64,000 nucleotides of DNA from an uncultured Eubacteriales bacterium (GTDB lineage: Bacteria > Bacillota > Clostridia > Oscillospirales > Oscillospiraceae). Below are positions 18,029 through 26,328 of this stretch, piece after piece. The position numbers and the translations under genes are program-made. Under the pieces are notes generated by a model that worked only from the letters and a program-made list of their open reading frames with translations, was not told where the DNA came from and made no database searches. How positions within the stretch are numbered: the first letter of the stretch is position 1; each line of letters begins with the position of its first letter. The DNA lies in the NCBI GenBank assembly GCA_902492005.1, contig CABUJV010000001.1, forward strand, positions 1 to 64,000, in the 5' to 3' direction.

Positions 18029-19738
18029 TTAGCCCCAGGCCTGCTCGACATAGTAGTTGACAAAGACTTCCTCATCCCCGGTGAGGCCCTCTTTGATCTC
18101 CACGTTGTAGTTGTCGGACAGACCGGTGGTGACGGGCACGGGATAGAAACCTTCGGACTCGCTGGGATAGAGGGGCGTCGCGCCGGGCTCCGTGGGCGGG
18201 ATGTCGATGGCGACGGTATTTTCGGGCTTGCTGTCCGCCTTGATAAAGACCACGGAGGCGGTTTCGCCGTTCTCGTCGCTGACATACTTCACGCTCTGCA
18301 TAGGCACCACGATGCAGTCGTCGGACTGGCTGGCCACGAAGGAGTAATCCAGCCATACGCCCTCCAGCAGGGAGCCATCGTAGTTGTCCACGGTGAGGGT
18401 GACCGGGAAGCTGGTCATGCCCTGGCCGGCCTCGGCGCTGCCGGTGTTGATGGAGGACACGGTGCCCATAAACACGTTGCCGTTCCAGTCGGTCAGGTCC
18501 ACCGTCATGCCGGGCTTGACGAAGGAGATGTTCCGGTCGTCCACGGTGATGTTGACCAGCATGGTGGTGGTGTTGGAGATGATGATGACGGTGTCGCCGC
18601 TCTTGACTTCGGCGCCCTCGGTGAGGGTACAGGTGGTGACGGTGCCGTCGATGGGAGCCACGGCGTTGAAGTTGTCCAGGGCCTTTTGGGCCTCGGTCAG
18701 CTTCTCCGCGGCGTCGTCGATCTCCTTCTGCTTGGCCCGGATGTCGGAGTCGATGGTGTCGGAGCCCATGCTCAGCAGCGCCTGACCGGCGGACACGTTG
18801 GAGTAGCACAGCAGGTCGGCGGAGAGCAGGGGCCCGCCGGCCTCCGTGACGATCTTGCGGGTCTCGTAATACTTGGTGGCGCCGTTTTCGTAGGGGTAGA
18901 TGGGGGTGCCGTCAGCGGCAGTAAGGGCGGCGGAGGCGGTCATGCCCTCGGTGAGGGTGCCCGGGTTGTCAAAGGCCACCACCACTTCAAAGTGGTCGGC
19001 CCCCTCGGGGGTTATGTAGTGGACCTTGTTGACCTGCTCCACCGAGCCGGTAAAGCTGTCCATGACGGCCGGGATGGAGACCGAGACGCTCTGGCCCACG
19101 TAGATGTCGTTTTCATAGGCGTAGCTGAAATAGAGGGACAGCTTGAGCTTCTTGTCGTTAACCAGAGTGGCCACGGAGGCGCCGGAGGAGACGGTGCTGC
19201 CCGGCTCGAACTCGCTGACCTCGATGAGCTTGCCCGCAAAGGGGGCGCGGACGGTCAGATTGTTCAGGTCCTTGTAGAGGTCGTCCATATCCTTTTGCAG
19301 GTTGGTGACCTTCTCCTGTGCGGCCGTTACCTCATCCTCGGCGGCCTGGCTGCGGATGGTGTAAAGGGGCTGCCCTTCCGTGACGGAGTCGCCCGCGGTG
19401 ACAAAGACCTCCTGCACGGTGCCGCCCTGGGTCAGGGTGATGGCGGCGGTATCCTTGGCCTTGGCGTTGCCGCTGCCCTGGACCATGCTCTGGATGGAGG
19501 AGATCTGGGCGGGCTGGGTCTGGATCTGGCTGTTCACATCTTCCTTTGCCGTCAGAAAGCGGTACAGGAAAAAGCCGCCTACCGCCAGGACTGCCAGGAC
19601 GACCAGAGCGATGATGGTGTTGCGTACCTTTTTGCGCTGCTTCTTTTTCTGGTTGGACGCGCCGCTGGGAGGGGCGGGGGGAGCTGCCGGAGCGGGGGCT
19701 TCCGTGACCGGCGCGTTCTGCTGTGTCATTTCTGCCAT
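18029..19738 (-). CDS. HlyD/MacA-type membrane-fusion protein
   Basis: 569 aa from the ATG at 19738, chosen because TTAGGAGGAA lies just upstream. A Pro/Ala-rich cytoplasmic leader and a Lys/Arg patch precede one transmembrane helix (about 41-61, TIIALVVLAVLAVGGFFLYR). Then come a split biotinyl-lipoyl domain (LTQGGTVQEVFVTAGDSVTEG and LTEGAEVKSGDTV), short coiled coils (AAQEKVTNLQKDMDDLYKD; KQKEIDDAAEKLTEAQKA) and beta-barrel domains. It links the ABC exporter to the wall in a Gram-positive MacAB-like system. First gene of its operon; an operator-like palindrome lies upstream. Confidence 0.9.
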   Translation of the reverse strand: MAEMTQQNAPVTEAPAPAAPPAPPSGASNQKKKQRKKVRNTIIALVVLAVLAVGGFFLYRFLTAKEDVNSQIQTQPAQISSIQSMVQGSGNAKAKDTAAITLTQGGTVQEVFVTAGDSVTEGQPLYTIRSQAAEDEVTAAQEKVTNLQKDMDDLYKDLNNLTVRAPFAGKLIEVSEFEPGSTVSSGASVATLVNDKKLKLSLYFSYAYENDIYVGQSVSVSIPAVMDSFTGSVEQVNKVHYITPEGADHFEVVVAFDNPGTLTEGMTASAALTAADGTPIYPYENGATKYYETRKIVTEAGGPLLSADLLCYSNVSAGQALLSMGSDTIDSDIRAKQKEIDDAAEKLTEAQKALDNFNAVAPIDGTVTTCTLTEGAEVKSGDTVIIISNTTTMLVNITVDDRNISFVKPGMTVDLTDWNGNVFMGTVSSINTGSAEAGQGMTSFPVTLTVDNYDGSLLEGVWLDYSFVASQSDDCIVVPMQSVKYVSDENGETASVVFIKADSKPENTVAIDIPPTEPGATPLYPSESEGFYPVPVTTGLSDNYNVEIKEGLTGDEEVFVNYYVEQAWG

Positions 19739-19782
19739 GTTTGGATTCCTCCTAAGTTTCCTGTGGACGTTACATGTCATCC

Positions 19783-19810
19783 ATTGTATCACGCGGTTTG
19801 CGGGGCGCAA
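19783..19810 (-). promoter_or_regulatory. Promoter of the exporter operon
   Basis: On the minus strand TTGCGC (19810-19805), 16 bp spacer, TACAAT (19788-19783), 45 bp before the ATG at 19738. The weak -35 box and the palindrome directly upstream suggest an activated promoter. Confidence 0.5.
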
Positions 19811-19823
19811 CAACAAACAGATG

Positions 19824-19854
19824 ACAATTTCTTAAGATAAGCTTAAGAAATTGT
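19824..19854. promoter_or_regulatory. 13-bp perfect inverted repeat, candidate operator
   Basis: ACAATTTCTTAAG (19824-19836) and its exact complement CTTAAGAAATTGT (19842-19854) flank a 5-nt centre. The dyad begins about 14 bp upstream of the -35 box of the exporter operon, where an activator such as a dimeric response regulator would bind. Read forward it could also fold as a hairpin followed by TTTT, but no forward gene ends here. Confidence 0.6.
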
Positions 19855-19859
19855 TTTGG

Positions 19860-20119
19860 GGAACACCCCACAACCTTTAGACGATGCAGGACGGCAAAAA
19901 GTTACAGGCCGAGGCAAAAAGTTTGCCGCCGGGGTGCGGACGGCAAAAAGGACCGGGACGCAAAACCGCGTCTCCGGCCCATACCTTATAATACAAAACG
20001 GCAGAAAAGAAAAAGCGGGGATCGGGAACCTTTTCCCGGCAGCCGCGTCTAAACCTTTATTGCCCCGTGGCAGGGCTGCAGCGTAGTTTTACGGTTGTGT
20101 TACAAAACCGGCAAAAGAC
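19860..20119 (+). other. Gene-free divergent region with repeated GGCAAAAAG motifs and a stem-loop
   Basis: No ORF is supported between the exporter operon and the S-layer promoter. GGCAAAAAG occurs at 19893-19901, 19913-19921 and 19942-19950. Next, CCGGGACGC (19953-19961) can pair with GCGTCTCCGG (19968-19977) with one bulged T. TTATAAT near 19987 resembles a -10 box without a clear -35. The function is unknown; upstream binding sites for an S-layer regulator or a short RNA leader are both possible. Confidence 0.35.
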
Positions 20120-20148
20120 TTGACGGTGGACACAAGACGCGGTATAGT
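20120..20148 (+). promoter_or_regulatory. S-layer gene promoter
   Basis: TTGACG at 20120-20125, 17 bp spacer, TATAGT at 20143-20148. A leader of about 57 nt follows. It contains GGAGA/TCTCC (20163-20179) as a possible hairpin, the palindrome TCAAAATTTTGA, and a very strong ribosome binding site GAAGGAGGAATT. Confidence 0.7.
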
Positions 20149-20211
20149 CTTGCCAGAGGTCAGGAGAACTATGCGTCTCCAAACTCAAAATTTTGAAGGA
20201 GGAATTCCAAA

Positions 20212-23064
20212 ATGAGAAACCTCAAGCGGGTTCTCAGCCTGGCTCTGGCTTCCGTTATGCTGATCGGCATGATGGTCGTCGGCGCTTCCGCTGCGAACTA
20301 CGACGACTTCTCCGACAAGGACAAGATCGTCAACAAAGAGGCCGTCTCCACCCTGGTTGAGCTGGGCGTGATCGCCGGCAAGGACGACGGTACTTACGAT
20401 CCCGAGGGCATCGTGACCCGCGGTGAGATGGCCAAGATGATCTGCGTCGTCCTGAACGGTGGCAAGGATCCCAGCCTGGGCGATGTCACCAAGTACAGCT
20501 ACACCGACACTGTCGGCCACTGGGCTGCCCCCTACATTGAGTACTGCGCGATCCGTGGCATCGTTGCCGGTAAGGGCGACGGCACCTTCGGCCCCAACGA
20601 GACCGTGACCGGCTCTCAGGCTGCCAAGATGCTGCTGGTCGCCGCCGGCTACCAGTCCGCTATTGAGGGCTTCACCGGCGCCAGCTGGGAAGTCAACACC
20701 AACGTTCGGGCCAACGCTGTGGGCCTGTACGACGGTCTGGACATCAACCCCTCTCAGGGTCTGACCCGTGACTCCGCTGCTCAGATGGTTTACAACATTC
20801 TGGACGTGGAGCAGGTCACCTACAAGTACACCCTGGTCGCCAATGGCGACGGCACCTTCACTTCTGTCACTGAGATCGACAAGTCTGCCGACAATAAGAC
20901 CGTCCTCGAGGACAAGTTCGGCGCCGTGAAGGTCGAGGGCGTTGTGGTTGCCAACGAGGTTGCTGACCTGAACTCCAGCAAGAAGAACGACAACAAGGTG
21001 CTCGTCGGCTCCGCTCTGGATGCCGGCAAGACCAAGATTGTCATCACCAATGGCGGCGCTGACGAGGACCAGAACGAGTACACCGGCACTCAGACCTTTA
21101 AGGTCTCCACCGGGCTGGACCAGCTGGGCCGCACCGTACGCCTGTATGTCAAGTCCGGTTCCTCCGCTGCTAATGCCAAGGTCTTTGGCTCCGTGATCGT
21201 GACCGACGACAACAAGGTGGTCACCGACGCTTCCGACGACTCCATCAACAGTGTGGCCGACGACAACAGCCTGGACATCGTGAGCGGCACCAAGGTTGCC
21301 ACCAACTATGCCGACCTGACCACCCTTTCCAGCGATGCTGCCAAGGCTGACGGCACTCAGGGCGTTCAGAAGATCCTCATCGACAACAACGACGACGGCG
21401 ATGTGGACTACGTCCTGCTGACCACCTATGTGTTCGGCAAAGTCACAGGCAAATCTACCTCCAGCGACGGTTCTCTGACCGTGAACTACAGCGGCGCCTC
21501 CACTCTGAGCGTCGACGACAAGGACGACGTGGTGGGCTTTGACGATGTGGCCAAGAACGACTACGTGCTGGCTGCCTTCATCGGCGGCAAGCTGCATGTC
21601 CAGAAGGCCGAGAGCGTGACCGGCACTCTGGATGCCTACACCTCCTCCTCCCTGACCGTGGACGGCACCAAGTACACCGTCTCCGCCGTGGGCTGCTACA
21701 AGAGCACTTCCGACGACATTACCCCCGCCAAGGGCTATGCTTCCAAGAGCGAGCTGGACAAGGACGCCACCTTCTATCTGGATGTGAACGGCTACATCGT
21801 GGCTGTGGGCGCTCCCGAGGCCTCCGCTTATGACTACGCTTACGTCTGGGGCGCTGAGGCTGGCAGCAGCATTGGCACCGACCGCGTGAAGGTCACCCTG
21901 TCCGACGGCACCAAGGCCACTTATGACCTGGATGGCGACAGCGACATTGATATTGTCAAGGGCGTTAGTGCCTACGATGCAGAAAATGGGACGGTTGGTG
22001 AAGAGAATGTCCAGGGCATGATTTTTGCCTATAAGGTGAGCGGCAATGAGATCAAGCTGACCAAGCCCGCTGGCAAGACCGCCGAGGGCGAGAAGGTCGG
22101 CTTTGAAAAGGGCAAGACTACCGTGGACGGCCTGACGACCGCTGATGGTCAGACCAAGTTTGCCAACAAGAACACCGTGTTCTTCTATGTTACTACTAAG
22201 ACCACTGGCAACGTTACCAAGATTGACTCTGTTGACGTCTACACCGGCTACTCCGCCGCTCCCGATGTTGACAAGGAGGATAATGCTTCTGCCTTTGCTG
22301 CCTACAATAAGGCTGGCAAGATGGTAGCTGTGGCCTTCTCCTCCACTGAGTTCAGCAGCACTGACCTGAGCGATCACGTGTTCATCTACAAGTCTGACAG
22401 CACCTTCAATGACTACATTGAGGCTCGTGGCTTCCTGGCCGGTTCTGCTGAGGCTAATACCGAGCTGAAGGTCTCCGACCTGCCCTCCGGCGTGGAAATG
22501 AAGGAAGTCGTCGATGGCAAGATCTATCTGTACAGCACCGACAGCGACGGCTACTTCAAGCTGAAGGAAGCTGGCGATGACCTGATCACCGTCAACGGCA
22601 AGGCCGCCAATGTGTCCTCCAGCAGCGTGGTCATTGGTAACACCGAGTATGCCGTGACTTCCAAGACCGTGCTGATCGACAACACTGACAACCCGGGCAC
22701 CCCCAGCGCCACTCTGGGCGCCGCCCCCGAGGATGACGATATCATCACCTACATGCTGGTTGATGACGACGAGATCCTCATGATGGTGATTGACAACACC
22801 GCCGAGGAGACTCCCGAGACTCCCGATAACGTCACTGTGACCGTGGCCAATGGCAAGATCACTCTGACCTACACCGGTGAGACTGCCCCCAGCGTTGACG
22901 AGCAGGCGACTGCTGTTGTGGAGAAGCTGACCGCTCTGGGTTACACCGACATCGATGTGCCCGCCTCCGAAGCGGGCCTGAGCGCGAATGGCATTACCGC
23001 GAAGAAGGGTGTTATCACCTACACCTTCACCTATGAGCTGAAGGCTGCTGAGGCTACTGAGTAA
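20212..23064 (+). CDS. Major-type S-layer protein with three SLH domains
   Basis: 950 aa, secreted (signal peptide MRNLKRVLSLALASVMLIGM, cut after VGASA). Three SLH repeats lie in about residues 30-205 (KEAVSTLVELGVIAGKDDGT, YTDTVGHWAAPYIEYCAIRG, ANAVGLYDGLDINPSQGLTR). They anchor the protein to wall polymer. The rest is an acidic, beta-rich, Lys/Asp/Thr/Val-rich surface array with no catalytic motif. Codon choice (many GCT, GTC, GAC, AAG) differs from neighbours and suits high expression. Together with the strong ribosome binding site and UUCG-loop terminator this suggests an abundant surface protein. The prophage lies just downstream. Confidence 0.9.
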   Translation: MRNLKRVLSLALASVMLIGMMVVGASAANYDDFSDKDKIVNKEAVSTLVELGVIAGKDDGTYDPEGIVTRGEMAKMICVVLNGGKDPSLGDVTKYSYTDTVGHWAAPYIEYCAIRGIVAGKGDGTFGPNETVTGSQAAKMLLVAAGYQSAIEGFTGASWEVNTNVRANAVGLYDGLDINPSQGLTRDSAAQMVYNILDVEQVTYKYTLVANGDGTFTSVTEIDKSADNKTVLEDKFGAVKVEGVVVANEVADLNSSKKNDNKVLVGSALDAGKTKIVITNGGADEDQNEYTGTQTFKVSTGLDQLGRTVRLYVKSGSSAANAKVFGSVIVTDDNKVVTDASDDSINSVADDNSLDIVSGTKVATNYADLTTLSSDAAKADGTQGVQKILIDNNDDGDVDYVLLTTYVFGKVTGKSTSSDGSLTVNYSGASTLSVDDKDDVVGFDDVAKNDYVLAAFIGGKLHVQKAESVTGTLDAYTSSSLTVDGTKYTVSAVGCYKSTSDDITPAKGYASKSELDKDATFYLDVNGYIVAVGAPEASAYDYAYVWGAEAGSSIGTDRVKVTLSDGTKATYDLDGDSDIDIVKGVSAYDAENGTVGEENVQGMIFAYKVSGNEIKLTKPAGKTAEGEKVGFEKGKTTVDGLTTADGQTKFANKNTVFFYVTTKTTGNVTKIDSVDVYTGYSAAPDVDKEDNASAFAAYNKAGKMVAVAFSSTEFSSTDLSDHVFIYKSDSTFNDYIEARGFLAGSAEANTELKVSDLPSGVEMKEVVDGKIYLYSTDSDGYFKLKEAGDDLITVNGKAANVSSSSVVIGNTEYAVTSKTVLIDNTDNPGTPSATLGAAPEDDDIITYMLVDDDEILMMVIDNTAEETPETPDNVTVTVANGKITLTYTGETAPSVDEQATAVVEKLTALGYTDIDVPASEAGLSANGITAKKGVITYTFTYELKAAEATE

Positions 23065-23106
23065 GCCATCGGCAATCCATTGACGTAAAAAATCCGATTT
23101 GGTTTT

Positions 23107-23139
23107 CACCCCCGGGCTTCGGCCCGGGGGTGTTTTTTT
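23107..23139 (+). terminator. Rho-independent terminator of the S-layer gene
   Basis: Perfect 11-bp stem CACCCCCGGGC (23107-23117) with 23122-23132, TTCG tetraloop, then seven T residues. Confidence 0.95.
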
Positions 23140-23142
23140 CAA

Positions 23143-23189
23143 TGGCAAAGCAGCCGGCCGGTGCAACGCACCGGCCGGCCGCTTTGCCA
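23143..23189. repeat. 22-bp near-perfect inverted repeat next to the prophage edge
   Basis: Arms 23143-23164 and 23168-23189 pair at 21 of 22 positions around a 3-nt loop (ends TGGCAAAGC and GCTTTGCCA, GC-rich centre). It has no adjacent T-run, so it is not an obvious terminator. It is followed by short direct repeats of ACTGACC. It could be a host intergenic palindrome or part of the attachment region. Confidence 0.6.
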
Positions 23190-23245
23190 CTGACCACTGA
23201 CCTTTGACCTTAAAGAGGCGCAGCAGAATGCGTGCGCTCGGACTT

Positions 23246-23285
23246 TTATAAAAAAGCCGGAGCAAGCGATATGACGCTTGCTCCG
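23246..23285 (-). terminator. Minus-strand terminator lying inside the open recombinase frame
   Basis: Perfect 11-bp stem (23258-23268 with 23275-23285; arm CGGAGCAAGCG). On the minus strand it is followed by GCTTTTTTATAAAAG. This looks like the recombinase terminator, yet the recombinase frame runs straight through it without a stop. Confidence 0.8.
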
Positions 23286-24780
23286 ACGTGGTGGAGCTAA
23301 CGAGTCCCTCGTCGAACTCACCGCCCTCGATGTTTGAGAGGTCCGCTGACTTGAGTTTTCCGTCTTCGCTACTGATATTGAAGTAGATAAGAAGCCGGTC
23401 GTCATATAGGTAGACCTCTGAAACAAAGTCAGAGATGATTCTCCGGCGGTAGTCCTGCTCGGACTCTCCCGGGTACGGCTCAAGGTGTTTCATCAGTGCA
23501 AAGAGAATCTGGTCCTCGGTAAACGCGAGGCGCTTGCCCTTAAGGAAGCTGAGCTCGCCCAGAATGACCGCTTGCTCGTTCTCGAGTTCTTGCAAGCGCG
23601 CAGGCAAGGTCTGCGTCGCCGCGCCTGACTCGATAGCCCGCAGCACGTTCGCAATGGACTTCTTATTGTCTGCCAGCTTCTTCTCGTAGAAGGCAATCTC
23701 CGAGGCGGTATCATTTTGGCGCTCTTGCGCCGCGTGTACCTTCCTCGCGAGCTCTTCGAGAACTTCCTCTTGAAGGATATAGCGGACGGTGAAGTCGACA
23801 ACGGCGCGCTCGAGGCGGTCGCGCGAGACCTGCTTCTTATCGCAAGTCTTATTCTTGCCACGAGTGTTCCCGCAATAATAGTAGTACCACTTGTTCCCGC
23901 TCTTACCCGTGCCGCTGACTCCCTGCATTGGTCCTTTGCAATGACCGCAGAAGAGCCTACCGGCTAAAAGGTATTCAGCCTTCGGCGACTTCGGAGCCTT
24001 ACGAGTGCGCCTTCGCTCCATTTCGGCCTGCGCAAGGTTAAAGGTATCTTTTGAGATAATCGCAGGCATACCGCCTTCGACGACTATATCGTGATACCGG
24101 TACTCGCCGATGTATTTTCGGTTTTTAATGATTCGGTTGATACTGTTCTTGTTAAAGGGCTTGCCCTGAGCGGTACGCAGCCCACGGCTATTCAGGAGCT
24201 CACAGATGGCCGCATTTGATTCACCCTTAATATACTGCTCAAAAATCGTTTGAACGGTCTGGGCTGATTCTGGGTCTATCTGGAAGTGCTTCTGCTCGTC
24301 GACCCGATAGCCGAGCGGTCTCCCGCTTCCGGTGCTCTGGCACTTCAAAGCGCTCTCGTGCATTCCCCGCTTGATTTTCTGAGCGAGTTCTGCCGAGTAG
24401 TATTCCGCGAGACCTTCCATAAGGCTCTCGAGGATAATGCCCTCGGGCCCGTCCGGTATCGCCTCGGCGGCGTAAAAGATTTGGATTCCGTTCCTCTTGA
24501 GCTCCCGCTTATAAACGGCGCTGTCGTATTTGTTCCGGGCAAAGCGGTCTGTCTTATAGACGACTACCGCCTCGAACTTCTTGCGCTTAGCGTCCGCAAT
24601 GAGCCTTTGGAACTCCGGTCGCTCGTCTGTCCGTCCTGAGATATGACGGTCGCAGTATGTGTCGATAACGGTAAGCCCTCGTTGCTTACAAAAGTCGGTA
24701 CAAACTCTAAGCTGCCCTTCGATACTCTGGTCGGTCTGTCTTGGGCCGGCAGAATACCGAGCATAAATTACTGTATTCAT
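23254..24780 (-). CDS. Large serine recombinase (phage integrase)
   Basis: It catalyses phage integration and excision. N-terminal resolvase domain with catalytic Ser10 (MNTVIYARYSAGPRQTDQSI) and the conserved GRTDERPEFQRLI. The recombinase domain (GRPLGYRVDEQ) follows, then a zinc ribbon (LFCGHCKGPM; YYYYCGN; KTC) and a coiled coil (about residues 335-410). The recognisable protein ends near residue 500 (FDEGLVSSTTSEQ). There is no in-frame stop there: the frame stays open through its own terminator and then antisense to the S-layer gene as far as 20185. I therefore give the end at the terminator as an estimate. The start overlaps the HNH gene stop (ATGA). Confidence 0.88.
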
Positions 24781-25514
24781 GTGACCCTCCTAAAAATTTC
24801 GTCGTTATGGTACTCCAGAAGCTCTCTACGCGGCGGAAATCGGGGGGGGGGAAAAACCATTCCGTCGAGAGAAGCCAGCCAGCGGGCTGTAAAAGCGTCC
24901 TGAGGGCTATCCAAAATTATTGGAGAAACATAGATTTTCATGGAAGGAGTGATAGTTATAAGACCTCGGTCGAAGGCTTTATCATAAAAAGTATTGAGGC
25001 AAATCCCATTGTCGGGGCTGACCCGGTCCGCCTCGCTTCGGCATTGCGAGTACGGTTTTATATGACTTGCAACGAGCATTTGCGGCAGCGCGCAGCCGGA
25101 TATAAAGCACCGGTCGTCGTAAGCCGCGAGCACCGCCTGCTTGAAGAAGTGTCGTTCCCGCGATACTCTTCCGTGATTCGTCAGAGACGAAAGCGGCTTT
25201 GCCCCTTGCAAAGGTGAAGAGTCAAAGATAGCGAGACCTGTCAAGGTCTCCGCCTCAAGACTCAGAGAGCCCCAGTCGTGCTTGAACTCCTCGTAAATCA
25301 TTCGGTCCGCTTTCGCTACGTTCTTAAGCCCTGAGGAAACCTTCGGGTCTATGTACCGGAAGTTCCTCATGCGCATTACGATAGAAGCGACTGAGTGAGG
25401 AATAATCTCGGCGACCTGCTGAATGACTTTATTGCTGGGATTGATTTTCCCGAGAGGAGTAACACAGTAAAGAGCATAGGCGATAATTATATCCTCTCTG
25501 CTCCACGCGTTCAT
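24777..25514 (-). CDS. HNH endonuclease-domain protein
   Basis: 245 aa. The C-terminal half has an HNH_2-type nuclease fold: FKQAVLAAYDDRCFISGC, then VASHIKPYSQCRSEADRVSP, then NGICLNTFYDKAFDRGLITI, giving the Cys and His/Asn/His ligands. The N-terminal half (MNAWSREDIIIAYALYCVTP) resembles the DNA-recognition part of some restriction-like HNH proteins. It overlaps the XRE repressor gene upstream and the recombinase downstream by 4 bases each, so it is part of the lysogenic operon and is probably expressed in the lysogen. That fits superinfection defence (inference). A run of ten C (G10 at 24842-24851) lies about 28 codons before the end. Confidence 0.8.
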   Translation of the reverse strand: MNAWSREDIIIAYALYCVTPLGKINPSNKVIQQVAEIIPHSVASIVMRMRNFRYIDPKVSSGLKNVAKADRMIYEEFKHDWGSLSLEAETLTGLAIFDSSPLQGAKPLSSLTNHGRVSRERHFFKQAVLAAYDDRCFISGCALPQMLVASHIKPYSQCRSEADRVSPDNGICLNTFYDKAFDRGLITITPSMKIYVSPIILDSPQDAFTARWLASLDGMVFPPPRFPPRRELLEYHNDEIFRRVT

Positions 25515-25903
25515 TGATTCTGCTCCTCGTCTAAGCGGATAGCTGTCATAAGCAGCTCCATACGCCGCTTGACATCGAGCCCGGAGAAAATACGCAGAAG
25601 CTCCGCTTCCTCTTTGGAGCGCTGCTGCTCTAAGTGAATCTCACCGGAGTTCTGGCCTATGACGCCGTTATTGGTCCCCACCGTTCCGACGTTTACGCTA
25701 TTATCGGTCCACCCCATCAGGTAGTCGACCGACGTTCCGAGAGCGTTCGAGAGCTTCTGCATTTTATCGGTGCGAAGCGTTTTGATGTAGCCCGTTTCCC
25801 ATTTGCGGACTGTGCTCGCACCGACGCCGACCATATCGCCGAGCTCCTGCAGAGTGTACCCTTTCTCTGTTCTGAGATAATGTATTCTATCGCCTAAAGT
25901 CAT
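25511..25903 (-). CDS. XRE-family phage repressor
   Basis: 130 aa from the ATG at 25903, with GGGAGGTGG just upstream. The N-terminal Cro/CI-type HTH is MTLGDRIHYLRTEKGYTLQE, then VGASTVRKWETGYI, ending LGTSVDYLMGWTD. A Gly/Asn/Val-rich linker and a C-terminal acidic helical tail (ELLRIFSGLDVKRRMELLMT) follow. There is no LexA-type autoprotease domain. First gene of the leftward lysogeny operon (repressor, HNH nuclease, recombinase) with overlapping stops and starts. Confidence 0.88.
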   Translation of the reverse strand: MTLGDRIHYLRTEKGYTLQELGDMVGVGASTVRKWETGYIKTLRTDKMQKLSNALGTSVDYLMGWTDNSVNVGTVGTNNGVIGQNSGEIHLEQQRSKEEAELLRIFSGLDVKRRMELLMTAIRLDEEQNQ

Positions 25904-25935
25904 TAAGACCACCTCCCTTGAAAAAGTTTACTCTT

Positions 25936-25964
25936 ATTATAACACGCATTTGTCTTAAAGTGAA
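25936..25964 (-). promoter_or_regulatory. Leftward lysogeny promoter
   Basis: On the minus strand TTCACT (25964-25959), 17 bp spacer, TATAAT (25941-25936), about 33 bp before the repressor start. A TTTGTCTTAAAG half-site (25950-25961 forward) overlaps spacer and -35. Confidence 0.75.
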
Positions 25965-26004
25965 TGCTTTTGCTTAAAATTCACAAAAATTTTCCAAAAG
26001 GCTA

Positions 26005-26033
26005 TTTACAAATCCAAAAGGACACGGTATAAT
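26005..26033 (+). promoter_or_regulatory. Rightward early promoter
   Basis: TTTACA at 26005-26010, exact 17-bp spacer, TATAAT at 26028-26033, divergent from the repressor promoter. Confidence 0.8.
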
Positions 26034-26036
26034 AAA

Positions 26037-26054
26037 TTTGTCCTTTGGGACAAC
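26037..26054. promoter_or_regulatory. Candidate repressor operator
   Basis: TTGTCC and GGACAA form a 6-bp dyad around TTTG, immediately downstream of the early -10 box. Similar half-sites occur as TTTGTCTT (25950-25957), inverted as AAAGGACA across the spacer, and as TTTGTCCTAAAAGACAAA (26310-26327) behind the Cro-like gene. Repeated half-sites around both promoters fit a CI/Cro-type switch. Confidence 0.55.
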
Positions 26055-26103
26055 CGGTAGTGCCTACGAGGAAAAATCTCAAGGAAAGGAGACAGTATAT
26101 CGT

Positions 26104-26319
26104 ATGGTTGAAACTCGAATGTTGAGGGCCCACATGACCCTGAAAGGCGTTACTACGAAAGACCTTGCGGACGCGCAGGGCTGGAGTATGAGCACAGCCT
26201 ACCGTAAGATTACGGGCAAAGTTGCCTTCACGGTACCTGAAGTGCAGCTCTGTAAGGAGCTCCTTGATTTGGACGCTCCTACGACGAACGCAATTTTTTT
26301 TGCGGCTGATTTGTCCTAA
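26104..26319 (+). CDS. Cro-like HTH protein
   Basis: 71 aa from the ATG at 26104 behind AAGGAAAGGAGA. The fold is a single HTH: MLRAHMTLKGVTTKDLADAQ, then GWSMSTAYRKITGKVAFTVP. First gene of the rightward early operon, placed like lambda cro. It probably represses the leftward promoter or both promoters. A dyad TTTGTC/GACAAA overlaps its stop. Confidence 0.75.
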   Translation: MVETRMLRAHMTLKGVTTKDLADAQGWSMSTAYRKITGKVAFTVPEVQLCKELLDLDAPTTNAIFFAADLS

Positions 26320-26328
26320 AAGACAAAA

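Noticed and set aside
19940..19985. c-di-GMP-I riboswitch
   Set aside because: GGGACGCAAA matches one strand of the core, but the GNRA-capped P2 stem and the partner strand are missing. The segment also lies upstream of the only good promoter.
20185..23253. Integrase C-terminal extension of about 1000 residues as a real protein domain
   Set aside because: The sequence is the complement of the S-layer gene and lies beyond an intrinsic terminator; Val/Gly/Asp/His repeats reflect antisense reading.
23284..23305. tRNA-3'-end-like TGGTGGAGCT sequence as a tRNA gene or tRNA attachment site
   Set aside because: The complement ends in AGCTCCACCA after TTCGA, but no T-stem or acceptor pairing can be formed and the bases code for the recombinase end.
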